NCBI GenBank assembly: GCA_029817715.1 | Contig: JARUPY010000465.1 | Span: 3,461,501 to 3,525,500, forward strand | Length of the DNA: 64,000 nucleotides | Origin: Melastoma dodecandrum | Taxonomy: Eukaryota > Streptophyta > Magnoliopsida > Myrtales > Melastomataceae | Direction of reading: 5' to 3' | Shown here: one piece after another, positions 1 through 11,248 of the stretch | How the letters are laid out: each line of letters starts with the position of its first letter | Numbering within the stretch: the first letter of the stretch is position 1 | Notes under the pieces: generated by a model | What the model was told of the DNA's origin: nothing | Database searches by the model: none | Seen by the model: the letters and a program-made list of their open reading frames with translations, nothing else | Position numbers and translations under genes: made by a program

Positions 1-103
1 TTATGGTTATGGGGTGCGTAAGAACCATTTTTAAAGTACCTTACGATGCGATGTATGTTGTGAAAAACATTTTACTGATGCAATGACGACTTCTTTATGA
101 TAG

Positions 104-2184
104 CAACTCTGGGTAATACTTATTGGTTTGGTATTCGCCCTCATCATACAATCACTAGCTGCGAATCTCGGAGTGGCCACTGGAAAGCACCTTGCAGAGC
201 TTTGTAAAGCAGAGTACCCGACTCCCGTGAGGTACTGCCTATGGCTTCTCACGGAGTTCGCGGTCATCAACGCTGATATACCTGAAGGCAAGCTATTTTT
301 TCCTTACAATATACAAACAAATCATTCTCGATATATTGGGACACGCTTATCTGATAATTGCTGTTCCGCATTCAGTGATCGGGACAGCGTTTGGTCTCAA
401 CATATTGGCCCACATACCGGTTTGGGTCGGAGTCCTGATGACCGGCATGAGTACGCTCCTGCTTCTTGGGTTGCAGAGATATGGGGTATCCATCAAAGAA
501 CTCATGAATAAAGTCTGAATCATAACTAAGGTAGATAAAACTTCTTCATAAGAGAAATGATCGTATATCAGATAAGAAAGTTGGAGCTCCTGATAACCAT
601 GCTGGTGTTCGTCTTGGCCGCATGCTTCTTCGGTGAAATGGGGTACGCGAAGCCTCCGGTTGGTCCAGTTGTGCAAGGACTGTTTGTCCCCAAACTCACT
701 GGACACGGCGCCATCGGAAATGTCATTGCACTTCTCGGGGCGCTGGTCATGCCGTGAGTCCTCTTTCTCGCTTAATTACATCTGCTGTTCTCTTTTACAC
801 CAACAATCAAAATTGAAAGATTTTCAAACCAAACTAGGCATAACCTCTTCCTTCATTCTGCTCTCGTACTCTCCCGGAAGGTGTCGGGGTCAGTCAAAGG
901 CGTCAACGTGAGTATCACCCACCATTTATGATGACCGAATCAGGGCCAAGCTTCCTTTCAAGTTGGTGACCTTGCTAAAACATGTTCTCTTTGCAGGAAG
1001 CGTGCAGGTATTTCCAGCTGGAAACTGGATTTGCACTATTCATTGCATTGTTGATCAACATCTCAGTGGTCTCCGTCAGCGGTTCTGTGTGCACGGGTCC
1101 AAATGTTTCGAGCGAAACCAAGGATAGCTGCAACAATATTTCCCTTGACTCCGCATCCTTCCTCCTCAAGGTCTCAAACAGTTCCCTGCCAGCTTCCGCT
1201 TATTATATCACAACTTTCTTTTTTCACGAGCTTACCATTTGGAAAATTCCCAGAATGTACTTGGCCGTTCCAGCTCGACCATTTACGGGATTTCTCTACT
1301 CGCATCCGGGCAAAGTTCCGCCATCACGGGTACCTTCGCAGGACAATTTGTTATGCAGGTCTGCCAGTTCATTTTCTGAAGTCCTAGGCTTAACTTTCTG
1401 AGGAATCATTGCTGAGCTGCCCCTGGATTTTTGTTGGCAACGAATAGGGATTTATCGACCTAAAGATGCAGCCATGGAAGAGGAATCTTATAACACGGTC
1501 AATTGCCATAGTGCCGAGTCTCATTGTTTCCACCATCAGTGGATCATCTGGAGCTGGCAAACTCATCATCATCGCATCCGTACGTCGATACTCCGTAAAC
1601 TAAAAACACTTCAGATTGCCTTGTACCTTCTCACTAACATGACGAATTGTTCATCAAATTGGCAGATGATCCTGTCGTTCGAGCTCCCATTTGCTCTCCT
1701 CCCCCTCCTGAAGTTCAGCAGCGGCTCGGCCAAGATGGGTCCTCACAAGAACTCAATATATGTAAGTAAAAAGCCTCAGGAAACCCAATCCCCAGTGGCA
1801 ACAATGACCCTGTTCGATTCACTCTAGCTCAAGCTAAGGTTCCCCTATCGTTGACAGGTCATTGCGTTTTCATGGATCTTTGGATTTGGGATCATTGGTA
1901 TCAACGTGTACTACCTTAGCACGGGCTTCATCGGCTGGCTAATCAACAATGAGCTCTCGAGGGTGGCAAATGTCTTCATGGGAATCCTGGTGTTTCCACT
2001 CATGGCCATATACCTGGTAGCAATAATATATCTGACCTTCCGCAAGGATAGGGTGGTCACCATTGTCGAGCACGCGAATCAACAGGCCAACATGGAGAGT
2101 GGGGTCTTGACTACGATGTCACCTGTTCACCTCGACGAGGTCCCATACAGGAGGGACCTGGCCGAGATCACTCTTTCTGATTAG
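104..2184 (+). CDS. NRAMP: NRAMP metal-ion transporter, 5' end outside the window
   Basis: Proton-coupled divalent metal (Fe/Mn-type) transporter of the NRAMP family, an integral membrane protein. Supported exons are 104-287, 376-485, 572-753, 838-907, 997-1170, 1254-1358, 1448-1579, 1666-1761 and 1858-2184, and they join in frame. Family landmarks are the [17 protein letters not shown] helix in the first exon seen, [14 protein letters not shown] across the first junction, [21 protein letters not shown] across exons 3-4, and the consensus transport motif region [19 protein letters not shown] across exons 6-7. The wording of the later helices resembles the AtNRAMP1/6 group more than NRAMP2-5, which is inference from memory. 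The first helices (DPGN motif) lie off the left edge. The first intron starts with GC rather than GT, and 485/486 was chosen as the second donor because it gives RYG-IRKLE with no extra residues. The stop is at 2182-2184. Confidence 0.93.
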
Positions 2185-2623
2185 AACATAAAAAAAAGTC
2201 TATAAGTACTGGTTACTAATTTAGCCGGACCTTGCTGTGAGGTATACTGCATTCTAATAATGCCCCTCTTCCCGGTCATAATGCGACATGATCCAATTTC
2301 CTTCTTTCCTGAAGCTTTTACTTACATCTTATCTGAAGCTCCTGTGAACTTCTTAAGAATGTTATTCATACGATGGAATCATGGGCTTTGGGCCCATCCG
2401 ATAAGTTTATGGGCCTAGGCTATGCCCCGATGCAGCCCGCCGCCGTTGCTGCTGCTCTGCCGTTTCCCTCTTCCTACTTGGGATCGCCGGTGTGGAGTGA
2501 GCGCCAAGCCAGGTGTCCTTTTCCTCCGCTATTAATCGATTGCTCTCGCTCTTCAGCGCGCCTGGAGAAAACCTTCCGTGTTTCTTTTTGCTGATTTATT
2601 ACGAAAGTTCGTCACCCTTCTCC
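2185..2623. other. Intergenic, NRAMP 3' flank and beta-3 proteasome promoter/5'UTR
   Basis: No coding sequence is supported here. It holds the transporter 3' flank and, from roughly 2500, the GC-richer leader of the proteasome gene. No clear TATA box was seen, which would fit a housekeeping promoter. Confidence 0.6.
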
Positions 2624-5111
2624 ATGTCGGTAAGCGAGCCCGGTTTCGCGTCCCCGTTTCGTTTTTGGCGAGGCAGTTGATTTGTTAAGCCCTAGGCTAA
2701 GAGTGAATCAATGATTCTGATTCTTGTTTTGTTTTTTTGCGGGATGAGTGATAGATCTTCGAGTACAATGGGAGCGCCCTGATAGCGATGGTGGGGAAGA
2801 ACTGCTTCGCAATCGCCAGCGACAGGAGGCTCGGGGTCCAGCTCCAGACCATCGCCACCGATTTCCAGAGGATCTACAAGGTCCACGACAGGCTTTTCCT
2901 CGGCCTATCCGGACTCGCCACCGATGCCCAAACCCTGTGAGTATCATTGGGTTTTTTCCCTTCTGTAGTTTTGTATGGATAGGGCCTAGGGAATCTTTTT
3001 TTTGGGGGGGAGTTGTGATATTTGAAGCGGCGGTGTTTTGTGAAAGGTATCAGAGGCTGGTGTTCAGGCACAAGCTATATCAGTTGAGAGAGGAGAGGGA
3101 TATGAAGCCCGAGACTTTTGCCAGCCTCGTGTCCGCCATCCTTTACGAGAAAAGGTTGGCATCCTTTCAACTGGAAGTCTGTCGCTTTTTGGTTTTTGTC
3201 CTGGGAATTTTCTTGTCCATGGATACATGTTAGGATTTTTCCGTAATTGAGGATGAATTGTTTGCTAGTTCTGCAGATAATGGTTTTCGGGCCTGCTCTT
3301 TTTTTTTAAAAATTCTGACAGAACTCCTTTTTCCTGCCGTGCTTTGGATTGGAATTGTTTGAATAGTCCTAATTGTTCCGGTGATGAAGACGGTATTTTT
3401 TATGTCCCACAGCTCCAGAATTGGCCCATCAATCGTGTGGCCATGTACCTGAATTTGGATTTTAAGTTTCATGAGAACCTACTGTCCTTTCCTGGCTGGC
3501 TAATAACATTTATAGGATGGAATCAGTTCTTGTCTAGATACATAGTACACGTCATTTGGTTGTCTTCCTTAATTCTTGTGTTGTGCCTAGTTGACAATTA
3601 TTGCCTCTGTTTTTTTCTTGTGTGGAATCACGTGTACAGAAATTGATTTCAAATTAACCATAGATTCATTAGGAAATTTACTTCTATTCCATAATAGCAC
3701 CCATGTGATATAATGCCATTTTCCTTAATAATATGGAAGCTTAGGTTGTTCATAAATTCTAAGTGTCCTGATGTCTCCAGATTTGGTCCTTACTTTTGCC
3801 AACCTGTTATTGCTGGACTGGGAGACGAAAACAAGCCCTTCATTTGCACAATGGACTCGATTGGAGCCAAGTAAGTTGGAATTTCTTCTGGAAGAAATCA
3901 TTTGTTTCGGAAATGTCCCGTTTGTATTCTGTTTTTCATCATGTGTATCTTATCCAAAGTATCTGTACGGGGAACAACAAAACTCTTATTGTTTGATTGA
4001 TCCGACCTAGTTGTGTTAGTAAGGATGTTTATGCCCTGCTCAGTATCTTTGAGCTGGGAGTTTCACGTAGTTTGGCATGACCTCCCTCAAGTTGTTTCAT
4101 ATGACCAAATAGCAAGTGCTACTTGCTCCTGGAATAACTCATTGTCTAGCATGAGGTAGTTTACTTTGAATGTGTTACTTCATTTCAGGGAGCTCGCCAA
4201 AGATTTTGTTGTTGCTGGAACAGCCTCAGAATCTCTGTATGGTGCTTGCGAGGCAATGTTCAAGCCAGACATGGTGGGTCCCCTTGCAAAATGCTACTGT
4301 TGATGGAAATTGTTTGGTTTTCATCCCTTTTCTGCAGTTTTGTCATATGAACCTCTCTTAGTGTAACTTTTTATTGTGTCAACTATTCCGATCATGAGTG
4401 ATTGTCTTTGCAGGAAGCTGAAGAGTTGTTTGAGACCGTCTCTCAAGCTCTGTTGTCATCTGTTGATCGGGACTGTCTCAGTGGTTGGGGAGGACATGTC
4501 TACGTTGTGTAAGTCTTCTTATTTAATTTCAACTTTCTACTCATTTTGATCTTCAGTGGTTCAGTAGAGCATAGTTATTCTTGCTACGATTAAAAAGCAA
4601 CTGCTTCAGAACAGGAAATTAGTGAAAGAGACTAAAAGCTGAAGGTCCGATTCCCTGTCACTTGTCTGTAGTTGACTCTTGTTGAAGCTTTTCAAAATCT
4701 ATTTCTAATGAAGCCAATCATATCATGAAGTTGCTGCTTCCCTTAAAAGAACAGGGTTTCAGTTTCTAAACTGGAGTGTAACAGAATTTTCTACATAATG
4801 TCCAATATGCATTTAAAATACTCCCTGGTGTGCCCATTTTGCTCATGTTTTTGTGCATCGTGAAAAGTTGCATGGCATTTGATAGGCCACACTACCCGTT
4901 TCATCTTTGACGGCACAAGCCGTGGATTCATTTATGTCTGTCTGCTTGCTTATAACAAGCTGATTCTTCCTATCAAGTACCTCCATCGTGGAAAAGCTGT
5001 GCTTTCTTTTTCATGCACGTGGGCTTTTGGGGCCATGCTGAGTCCACTTGTTTCTCCTACAGAACCCCAACAGAAGTAAGGGAAAGAATTCTGAAGGGCA
5101 GAATGGACTGA
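2624..5111 (+). CDS. PBC1: 20S proteasome subunit beta type-3 (PBC)
   Basis: Non-catalytic beta-3 subunit of the 20S proteasome core ring, acting in cytosol and nucleus. Exons 2624-2629, 2755-2936, 3047-3154, 3781-3870, 4189-4273, 4414-4508 and 5063-5111 join in frame into a complete protein of about 204 residues, the usual length for the family. Landmarks are the start [19 protein letters not shown], then [30 protein letters not shown], and the C-terminal segment GWGGHVYVV followed by [15 protein letters not shown]. The first coding exon is only ATG TCG, so the start codon sits two codons before intron 1. There is no propeptide with a catalytic threonine, as expected for beta-3. The stop is TGA at 5109-5111. 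The symbol follows the Arabidopsis name for this subunit. Confidence 0.96.
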
Positions 5112-5817
5112 GATCTGGATTATTCTCCCCGGCATGGTTTCAAGAATCAGTGTAGCCGTTGTCCTCTTTGTTAGACTGATTGCTCCATAACTGTGCCAAG
5201 TCTCTCCGAACAATATGACTTGATAAAGCTTGATCATTGTTGTGAGTTGAATGTCTATGCAGATGTTCTTTTTTATTTTAATGTGCTGGCCCAAATGAGC
5301 TTGAATGCTGTCCACTGGCTTCGGTTGCTCTCGTGGGCTTGCTTGCTCGTTTGAGAGTAATTAACATCTTGAGTGACATGGGACGATGGGTGTCATCCAG
5401 CGAGGTAATGCATTAGTCACACTTGCCTCCTCTTGTTCGGCTATAAAACTATAAATCACGTGTTGATGTAGCATCAACATAAATGGATACAGAATTAATC
5501 ACGAAACAAGACAAAAAAAAAAGGAGACTTGATAATAAGCGACATGCCCGGAAGCGACCCAACTCGTCCCTTTTGTCATGTCTTGGAAGCTTTCTTTACA
5601 TTCATCGGTGGGAGATGCTGATGCTGACATTTGGGAATTAAAAAAAAAATGGCTGAGCAAACTCCCTTTGCACTTCAGTCCAAACAACAAAGCGTAAGCA
5701 GTGACGAAATCCTTGCTGCCACCTGGATCTCCACCACCTATAAATTCTCCGCCGCCCCCCATTTCCTAAAACTTTCAACAGCCTTTCCAGTCCCCGCAAC
5801 GCCCACTCGCTTGAACG
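5112..5817. other. Intergenic between beta-3 proteasome and NAC gene
   Basis: Contains the proteasome 3'UTR and the NAC promoter. No gene is supported. An A-run lies near 5513-5523 and a second near 5640-5649. Confidence 0.6.
5738..5745 (+). promoter_or_regulatory. TATA box of the NAC gene
   Basis: CTATAAAT lies about 75 bases before the NAC start codon, leaving a short leader. The position and match to plant TATA boxes are seen directly; use in vivo is inferred. Confidence 0.6.
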
Positions 5818-6862
5818 ATGAAACAGGACTTACAGTTTCCGGCGGGATTCAGGTTCCACCCGACCGACGAGGAGCTTGTGACGCATTACTTGGTCCGCAA
5901 GTGCGCGTCACAGCCAATCGCGGCCCCGGTAGTCGCAGAGATTGATCTCTACAAGTTTGACCCCTGGGACCTCCCCGGTAGGCCACTGGACCGAAGATTG
6001 ATTGGCGTTTTGTTTGCCTTTGAACCCTTTTGATTGATTGATTGATATTGGTTCTGGTGGACGATCAGATAGGGCGCCATATGGGGAGAATGAATGGTAC
6101 TTCTTCTCGCCACGGGACAGGAAGTACCCGAACGGATCTAGGCCAAACCGGTCGGCGGGGAGCGGTTATTGGAAGGCTACGGGGGCTGATAAGCCGATCG
6201 GGAAGCCAAGGACTGTTGGGATAAAGAAGGCATTGGTGTTTTACATGGGGAAGCCGCCAAAGGGTAACAAGACCAATTGGATTATGCACGAGTACCGGCT
6301 CGCGGATGTGGATCGATCTGCTGGCAAGAAGAAGGGGCTCAGGGTGAGCTTGATGTCATTTGTTGACCTCCCGGAATGAAATTGATGTCAGATGGATGCT
6401 GATCCAGCCTTTTTTTGTCACTTTTTGCAGTTAGATGACTGGGTTCTGTGCCGGATTCATAACAAGAAGGGCGTCATCGAGAAGCCACGTCAACAGCCGC
6501 TGCCGCCACCACTACGGTTGTTGACCTCCCTCCCTGCAGAAGCTGAGGAGAAAAAACTGCAGCCACTCCTCACGGTTCCGAGTCATCTCCCATCAGCACC
6601 CACCCTTCCGAAGGCAGGCTTATCTACCCACGACTCCATATACTTTGACAATTCAGAGTCGCCCCCAAAGCTGCACCCTGATTCGAGCTGCTCGGAGCAT
6701 GCGGCTTCGCCGGGGTTCACTCCCGAGGTACAGAGCGAGCCCGACCACTGGGAGAAGTTTTGCGACGGCTACAACGAGCTCGACCCAGATTTCGCGCAGA
6801 CATGGTCGTTAGGGGAGGGGTCGCCTCAGGACATCTTCATGTACTTGCAGGAACTATTCTGA
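5818..6862 (+). CDS. NAC-domain transcription factor, ATAF subgroup
   Basis: Plant-specific DNA-binding transcription factor acting in the nucleus. Exons are 5818-5977, 6069-6343 and 6431-6862, which is the standard three-exon NAC layout, giving about 288 residues. The NAC domain fills the first ~155 residues with all five subdomains: A ([21 protein letters not shown]), B ([20 protein letters not shown]), C ([20 protein letters not shown]), D ([13 protein letters not shown] to [13 protein letters not shown]) and E ([16 protein letters not shown]). The wording matches the ATAF1/ATAF2 subgroup, whose members respond to stress, ABA and senescence (family knowledge). The C-terminal activation region is Pro/Ser-rich and ends with an acidic and aromatic stretch ([13 protein letters not shown]). 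It has no transmembrane tail. The stop is TGA at 6860-6862. Confidence 0.95.
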
Positions 6863-7196
6863 TTCAGCCCCAAGTCAGTCAGTGGCTCGTTGGCTCTCCC
6901 ACCCCGTAGCACGAGACGCAAAAACAGTCTCATTCATTTTTTGTGGTCTATGAGTGTGCGGTTGTTGAGCTGCCACAGCTTCATTTTCAATTAATTATGG
7001 CACCCACAAAAAAAAAAAAGAAGAGACATTGCTGAACTTTCCATGCTTTTGCAAAACCCAATAACTTTGATTTGGTTGAGGACGACAGATGCAAACACAA
7101 ACTCCGCCGTCTCTTCAACTCAACTCCTTAACGTATTTCTCGTAGAGTTCGGCTTTTATTACTCAATGCTCTCTATGTAATATACGTCGGTCTCCA
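6863..7196. other. Intergenic between convergent NAC and VPFKWEI genes
   Basis: Shared 3' flanks of two convergent genes. It holds an A-run near 7009-7019 and no further coding sequence that I can support. Confidence 0.6.
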
Positions 7197-7760
7197 TCAG
7201 AAAAGCCCAAACCCCGCCCACTCGATCTCACTCCCCAAAACAGGCAATACAGCAAGCCCATCTGAAACCGTCCCCCTCGCCCCGTAAGACACCGACGAGA
7301 ACCTGGGCGACGGGGACGTCGACTCTTCGATTGACCACCGTGATGGTGACGGCGACTCCCCAACCGGAGAAACCAGCCACCTGCTCGACCACGACCGGGC
7401 ATCTTCCACGTCGCGCTGTCCCTTCCTGCAGATCCTCTGGCTTTCGCTTCCTCTACTACGACCTCTAGCGTCGTGCCTCAACGAGTAACGGGATAGGAAG
7501 AAGCAGCCGGAAGACGATACGCGGGCAGGCTGCATCATGAGCCGACGGGGGGAACGGAAGGAGCGGGTGCGGACGTCTGGAGGGGGGGAGAAGTTGGCGG
7601 AGGACGGAGGGGGTGGCTTCAGTATATCGGGAGAGAGGAGGGAGGAGGAGGAGGTGGTGGGAGGATGGAGCTTGGGGACACCGGGTCGGATCTCCCACTT
7701 GAAGGGGACGGCGCCGGGCCTCTTGAAGGATTCGTCCACTGTCATTTTTACATGTCTCAT
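7197..7760 (-). CDS. VPFKWEI-motif protein (DUF688-like), unknown function
   Basis: An intronless 187-residue reading frame. Near the N-terminus (residues ~14-30) it has PGAVPFKWEIRPGVPK, the short motif that marks a plant family of small Pro/Ser-rich proteins of unknown role, close to DUF688. The rest is low in complexity: Pro/Ser tracts (residues 35-65), an Arg-rich middle, an acidic Ser/Trp-rich stretch (SWSSRWLVSPVGE), and a hydrophobic C-terminal tail. The start was chosen because the conserved motif follows it closely. The codon use of the motif region and the family match favour a real gene. It is convergent with the NAC gene. No localisation signal is clear. Confidence 0.72.
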   Translation of the reverse strand: MRHVKMTVDESFKRPGAVPFKWEIRPGVPKLHPPTTSSSSLLSPDILKPPPPSSANFSPPPDVRTRSFRSPRRLMMQPARVSSSGCFFLSRYSLRHDARGRSRGSESQRICRKGQRDVEDARSWSSRWLVSPVGESPSPSRWSIEESTSPSPRFSSVSYGARGTVSDGLAVLPVLGSEIEWAGFGLF

Positions 7761-9914
7761 TCAAAAGAAGTGGAGTATGTATACACGCGCAGGGAGGAGG
7801 GATGCATATCCAGCGAGATTGAAGGCATGAAGTGAGGAAGGAGGATGGATGGGACCACCCCCCCCCACCCACCAACATCACATCCACAGCAATCCCTCCA
7901 GTTTCAACCATCCTCCTCACACTTGGTTTACTAATAAAAACAGAAAGGGCGTCCAGAATTTCTCTCAAGTCCACCAAATTACTGACTGCTGACTTTTCCC
8001 TCCCGACTCTGGTATTGACAACGTGATTTTTACGTGTCCTTTTTTGGTTCCCCGTGGATTCTTGTTTTGATTGAAGCCTAACATTTTGTTCAACCGACCA
8101 GATCTTACCCTAATTACATTCTTCTCATCAAATGTCTTCAGCTCGTTGTGTTCAATTCAAACTGGACAATACAGGATGCCATAAATGATCCCATCAAATT
8201 AATTATGTTCAATTTAGTTATTATTTAGGTCTAATTATCATTATTTATTTCCTAATTCGTTATCATTTGTGATTATATATTTAACAATCAAGTATTTAAT
8301 TGATCAATATTATATGATGATGTCGCGTGCTGTTATTTTTGGGTATATATATTGCAATTATTTGACCGTGTTATCTTCCCAGATAAGTCACATAACATGA
8401 TTCACTTGAAGTTTCCACCACTATGAGATCACCTTGAAGGAGTTCGTATGTATAGTTGGGTTAGTGCATATCGAGCTTGGGTAATATCGTCGTACTTTGG
8501 TTGGCTGAGAATCGTGATGTATCGGCTAATTGCAAAGCCCACCGAGTCTTTTTCATGTGTAGGAATGAGATAAATTTCCTCGTATTACGCCATTCAATAA
8601 GTATGCTTATCATATTATTTGGATGGACAGATATTAGGCATACCATGAATCCACTTATTTGTTTTCCGACCGTGAAGATGTATTGTCGAGAGCGAGTTAT
8701 TAGCACAGTTTGTGGATGTCTAAGACGACATACATGCTGCATGTGGCTTTAATCGAAGCTTGCGTGAGGTGCGCTTACTAGATAATTTCGAGATAGACTG
8801 AATTTCTTTTCATGAGTAGCATGTGTTTGGAATGCCAGGAGAGATCGTCTTGCTCCTAATGTAGAGTCATTGATCAGGCATATTCCGTTGAAAATAAAAA
8901 TATATAATATGTCACGCTTTCACTAAGCAGTTTAAACTTTTATAATATTTAGCGTCGATTACTGTCTAAAAAGTAAATTCAAAGTTTTGGATACGTTTTC
9001 CGTTTGAGATAGTGGAAAAAAGAGTGTTTTGAACACTTCCTTCACTAATAACTCATCATCTAAGCACATGTGACAAATAAGCACGATCATGACAAAATAT
9101 AATAAGACATGTTGCTTAGATGTGAGATCGTACCACCACCGTTCAAGGTGGGGGTGGGGGGTTATTGACAAACTTTTTCTTTTGTTGGTTCGAAACGAAA
9201 TTACGATCAGAAACGATTGCTTGTTTCGGCAACAAAATTTCCTTACCGGAAAATGAATTTCTCTAGATGGACAAATAATGTTCAGTTAGTTAAAACCGAA
9301 TAAGTTACTATTAATACATTTTGTCTTCAGATTAATATATTCGCTGACTCGTTGTAGTCTAAGTCTTGAGATGTAATACTGACTTAACTTAGAAATATTT
9401 TATTCCCCATGTTCTTGGATGCCTCGCTCTTGTTATATATATGTATGATAAATTGTTGTTTCCACTCAAATAGGGAGCAGATGGGTTAATGTTTATCGTT
9501 TGTGGGTCCGTTTTCTGTCGACCCGGCGAAACTACTAACCCCCAAATCTGAACACCCTGGGCTAAGGGTCACTTGCGAGGCTCGTGCCTATAACCAATGA
9601 TGATAAGCCTACACGAATGGCATTTAATGCAGAACCTGAACCTGAACTATATATTGTAATAAAGAAAAAATGGGCAGCTACTGATTTTGTCGAATGTGAT
9701 TAATAAAAATGACTGATAATTTTGGGAGGACCTGATTATTATTATTATTATTATTATTACATTGGGCGTGTGTTTCATGGGGGAAGTCAACCCTCCCCAT
9801 AAATGCCTGAATGATCGCTCGCCTCTGTGTCTCTCGGTCTCCCTTTCCCCTTTGCAAACGCAAACCATTTTTGTTCCCCGATTCTCTTTTGTTTTCCACC
9901 CCCTCGGAGATCTC
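7761..9914. other. Intergenic, AT-rich
   Basis: About 2.1 kb with no supported gene on either strand. Short open frames occur but lack family motifs, splice logic or coding bias. The right end is the leader and promoter of the DnaJ-like gene. Confidence 0.6.
9735..9759. repeat. (ATT)n microsatellite
   Basis: About eight uninterrupted ATT units lie in the upstream region of the DnaJ-like gene, about 155 bases before its start codon. Confidence 0.95.
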
Positions 9915-11248
9915 ATGGTGGATCAATCCGACCATTTCGCTGTCTCGACTTTGGGGGATGGCGGGGGAAGGGGTTGCATCCCCGACATCTATCGAGCCTG
10001 TCGTTCCCTCAGGGCCAAATGGAGCCCCCGTCGTCACCGTAAGGCCTCCCGCCACCCTTCCCCTCCCCCTCCCCCACCCCCTACCACCCGTCGTTCCGCT
10101 TCCCGCTCCAGCTCCCAGAAACGTATCGATCCCGTTCGACTCTCCGCCCCCCGGGATCCTCATCCCCTCCCCGTTTCTCCCCCCCGGACGCTCAATGAGG
10201 TAATTAATGACGGATTTGATTTCCCCTTGGGACTTGATCGATCTGGTCCTCGGGTGTTGTTGTTCTCTGACGTCCTATCGGGTTCGATCCTAGGATTTTG
10301 TCGACGTTGATCGGCAGGAGGAGGAGCGACCTAAAATGAATGGATTGAACGGCTTTAGGTATAGCATGAAGGATCCGCGTAGTCCGAGGGGGTTTTACGG
10401 GCATCGGGTGACCATCGATCCCCACCTCAGTCCGGTGCCGTCGTTTTCGTCGGCGAGAAGCGTGAGCAGGAAGATGAATTCCTTCTCGCTCAAAGAGATG
10501 CAAGGGCGCAGGAGCTTGGACGCGGTGACTTACCAAGCCTCGCTGTCGAGGAACTCTAGCCGGCGGACTACGACGCCGATCATGTTCTCGAACTCTCAGG
10601 GGATGATGAAGCCCGGCCCGATCGAGCAGGATCTCGAGTGCACCCTCGAGGAGCTGTGCTTCGGGTGCACGAAGAAGATCAAGGTCACGAGGGACGTCCT
10701 CACAAACGCGGGGTATGCACGACGGGGCCATCGACACATTTAAGTCGTAAGACACAATCCGTATATTGAAAGCTTGATTTTGGTGTGCCTCCAGGCAAAT
10801 AATCCAGGAAGAGGAACTGCTGACTATAAAAGTGAAGCCGGGGTGGAAGGCGGGCACCAAGATAACGTTCCAAGGGATGGGGAACGAGAGGCCGGGGGTA
10901 TATCCGGCTGACGTGAACTTCATCATTGCAGAGAAGGAGCATTCGCTGTTCCGAAGGGAAGGAGACGACCTGGAGCTGGCGATCGAGGTTCCGCTAGTGA
11001 AAGCCCTGACGGGTTGCGAGATCTCAGTCCCATTGCTGGGAGGGGAGAAGCTAGACATGACGATAGACGAAGTACTGCACCCGGGGTACGAGAAGGTGGT
11101 GGTAGGCCAAGGGATGCCGATCTCGAAGGAGAAAGGACAGAGGGGGAACCTGAAAGTGGTGTTCCTGGTAGAATTCCCCAAGGAACTCACGGACGAACAG
11201 AGGAAAGAAGTTAAGTGCATACTCCAACAAGACTCGTCATCACCCTAA
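9915..11248 (+). CDS. DnaJ C-terminal-domain protein lacking a canonical J domain
   Basis: Exons 9915-10199, 10294-10712 and 10795-11248 give about 385 residues. The last ~190 residues are a complete type II (DNAJB-like) substrate-binding region: the first beta-sandwich begins LECTLEELCFGCTKKIKVTR and the second has GDDLELAIEVPLVKALTGCEISVPLLGG, then HPGYEKVVVGQGMP and the final VFLVEFPKELTDEQ. There is no HPD motif and no Gly/Phe linker or zinc-finger region. The N-terminal 95 residues are Pro/Arg-rich, and DIYRACRSLRAKWSP resembles helix II of a J domain with HPD replaced. Family knowledge says this region binds unfolded clients and an Hsp70 tail; without HPD it should not stimulate Hsp70 ATPase. 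ATG 9915 was chosen over upstream in-frame codons because the upstream stretch looks like a leader. Confidence 0.85.

Noticed and set aside
510..571. Extension of NRAMP exon 2 to the stop near 518
   Set aside because: It adds residues absent from the family; the donor at 485/486 joins RYG directly to IRKLE.
7465..7977. 170-codon minus frame overlapping the VPFKWEI gene
   Set aside because: It reads the same DNA in another frame without the family motif; only the 7197-7760 frame has it.
9678..10163. 161-codon minus-strand frame with poly-Asn
   Set aside because: The Asn run is only the (ATT)n microsatellite read backwards, and the rest is opposite the Pro-rich exon 1 of the DnaJ-like gene.
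10204..11220. 338-codon open frame on the minus strand
   Set aside because: It lies exactly opposite the DnaJ C-terminal exons, whose family match and splice sites are clear; the minus frame is low-complexity and is a shadow of the GC-biased coding strand.
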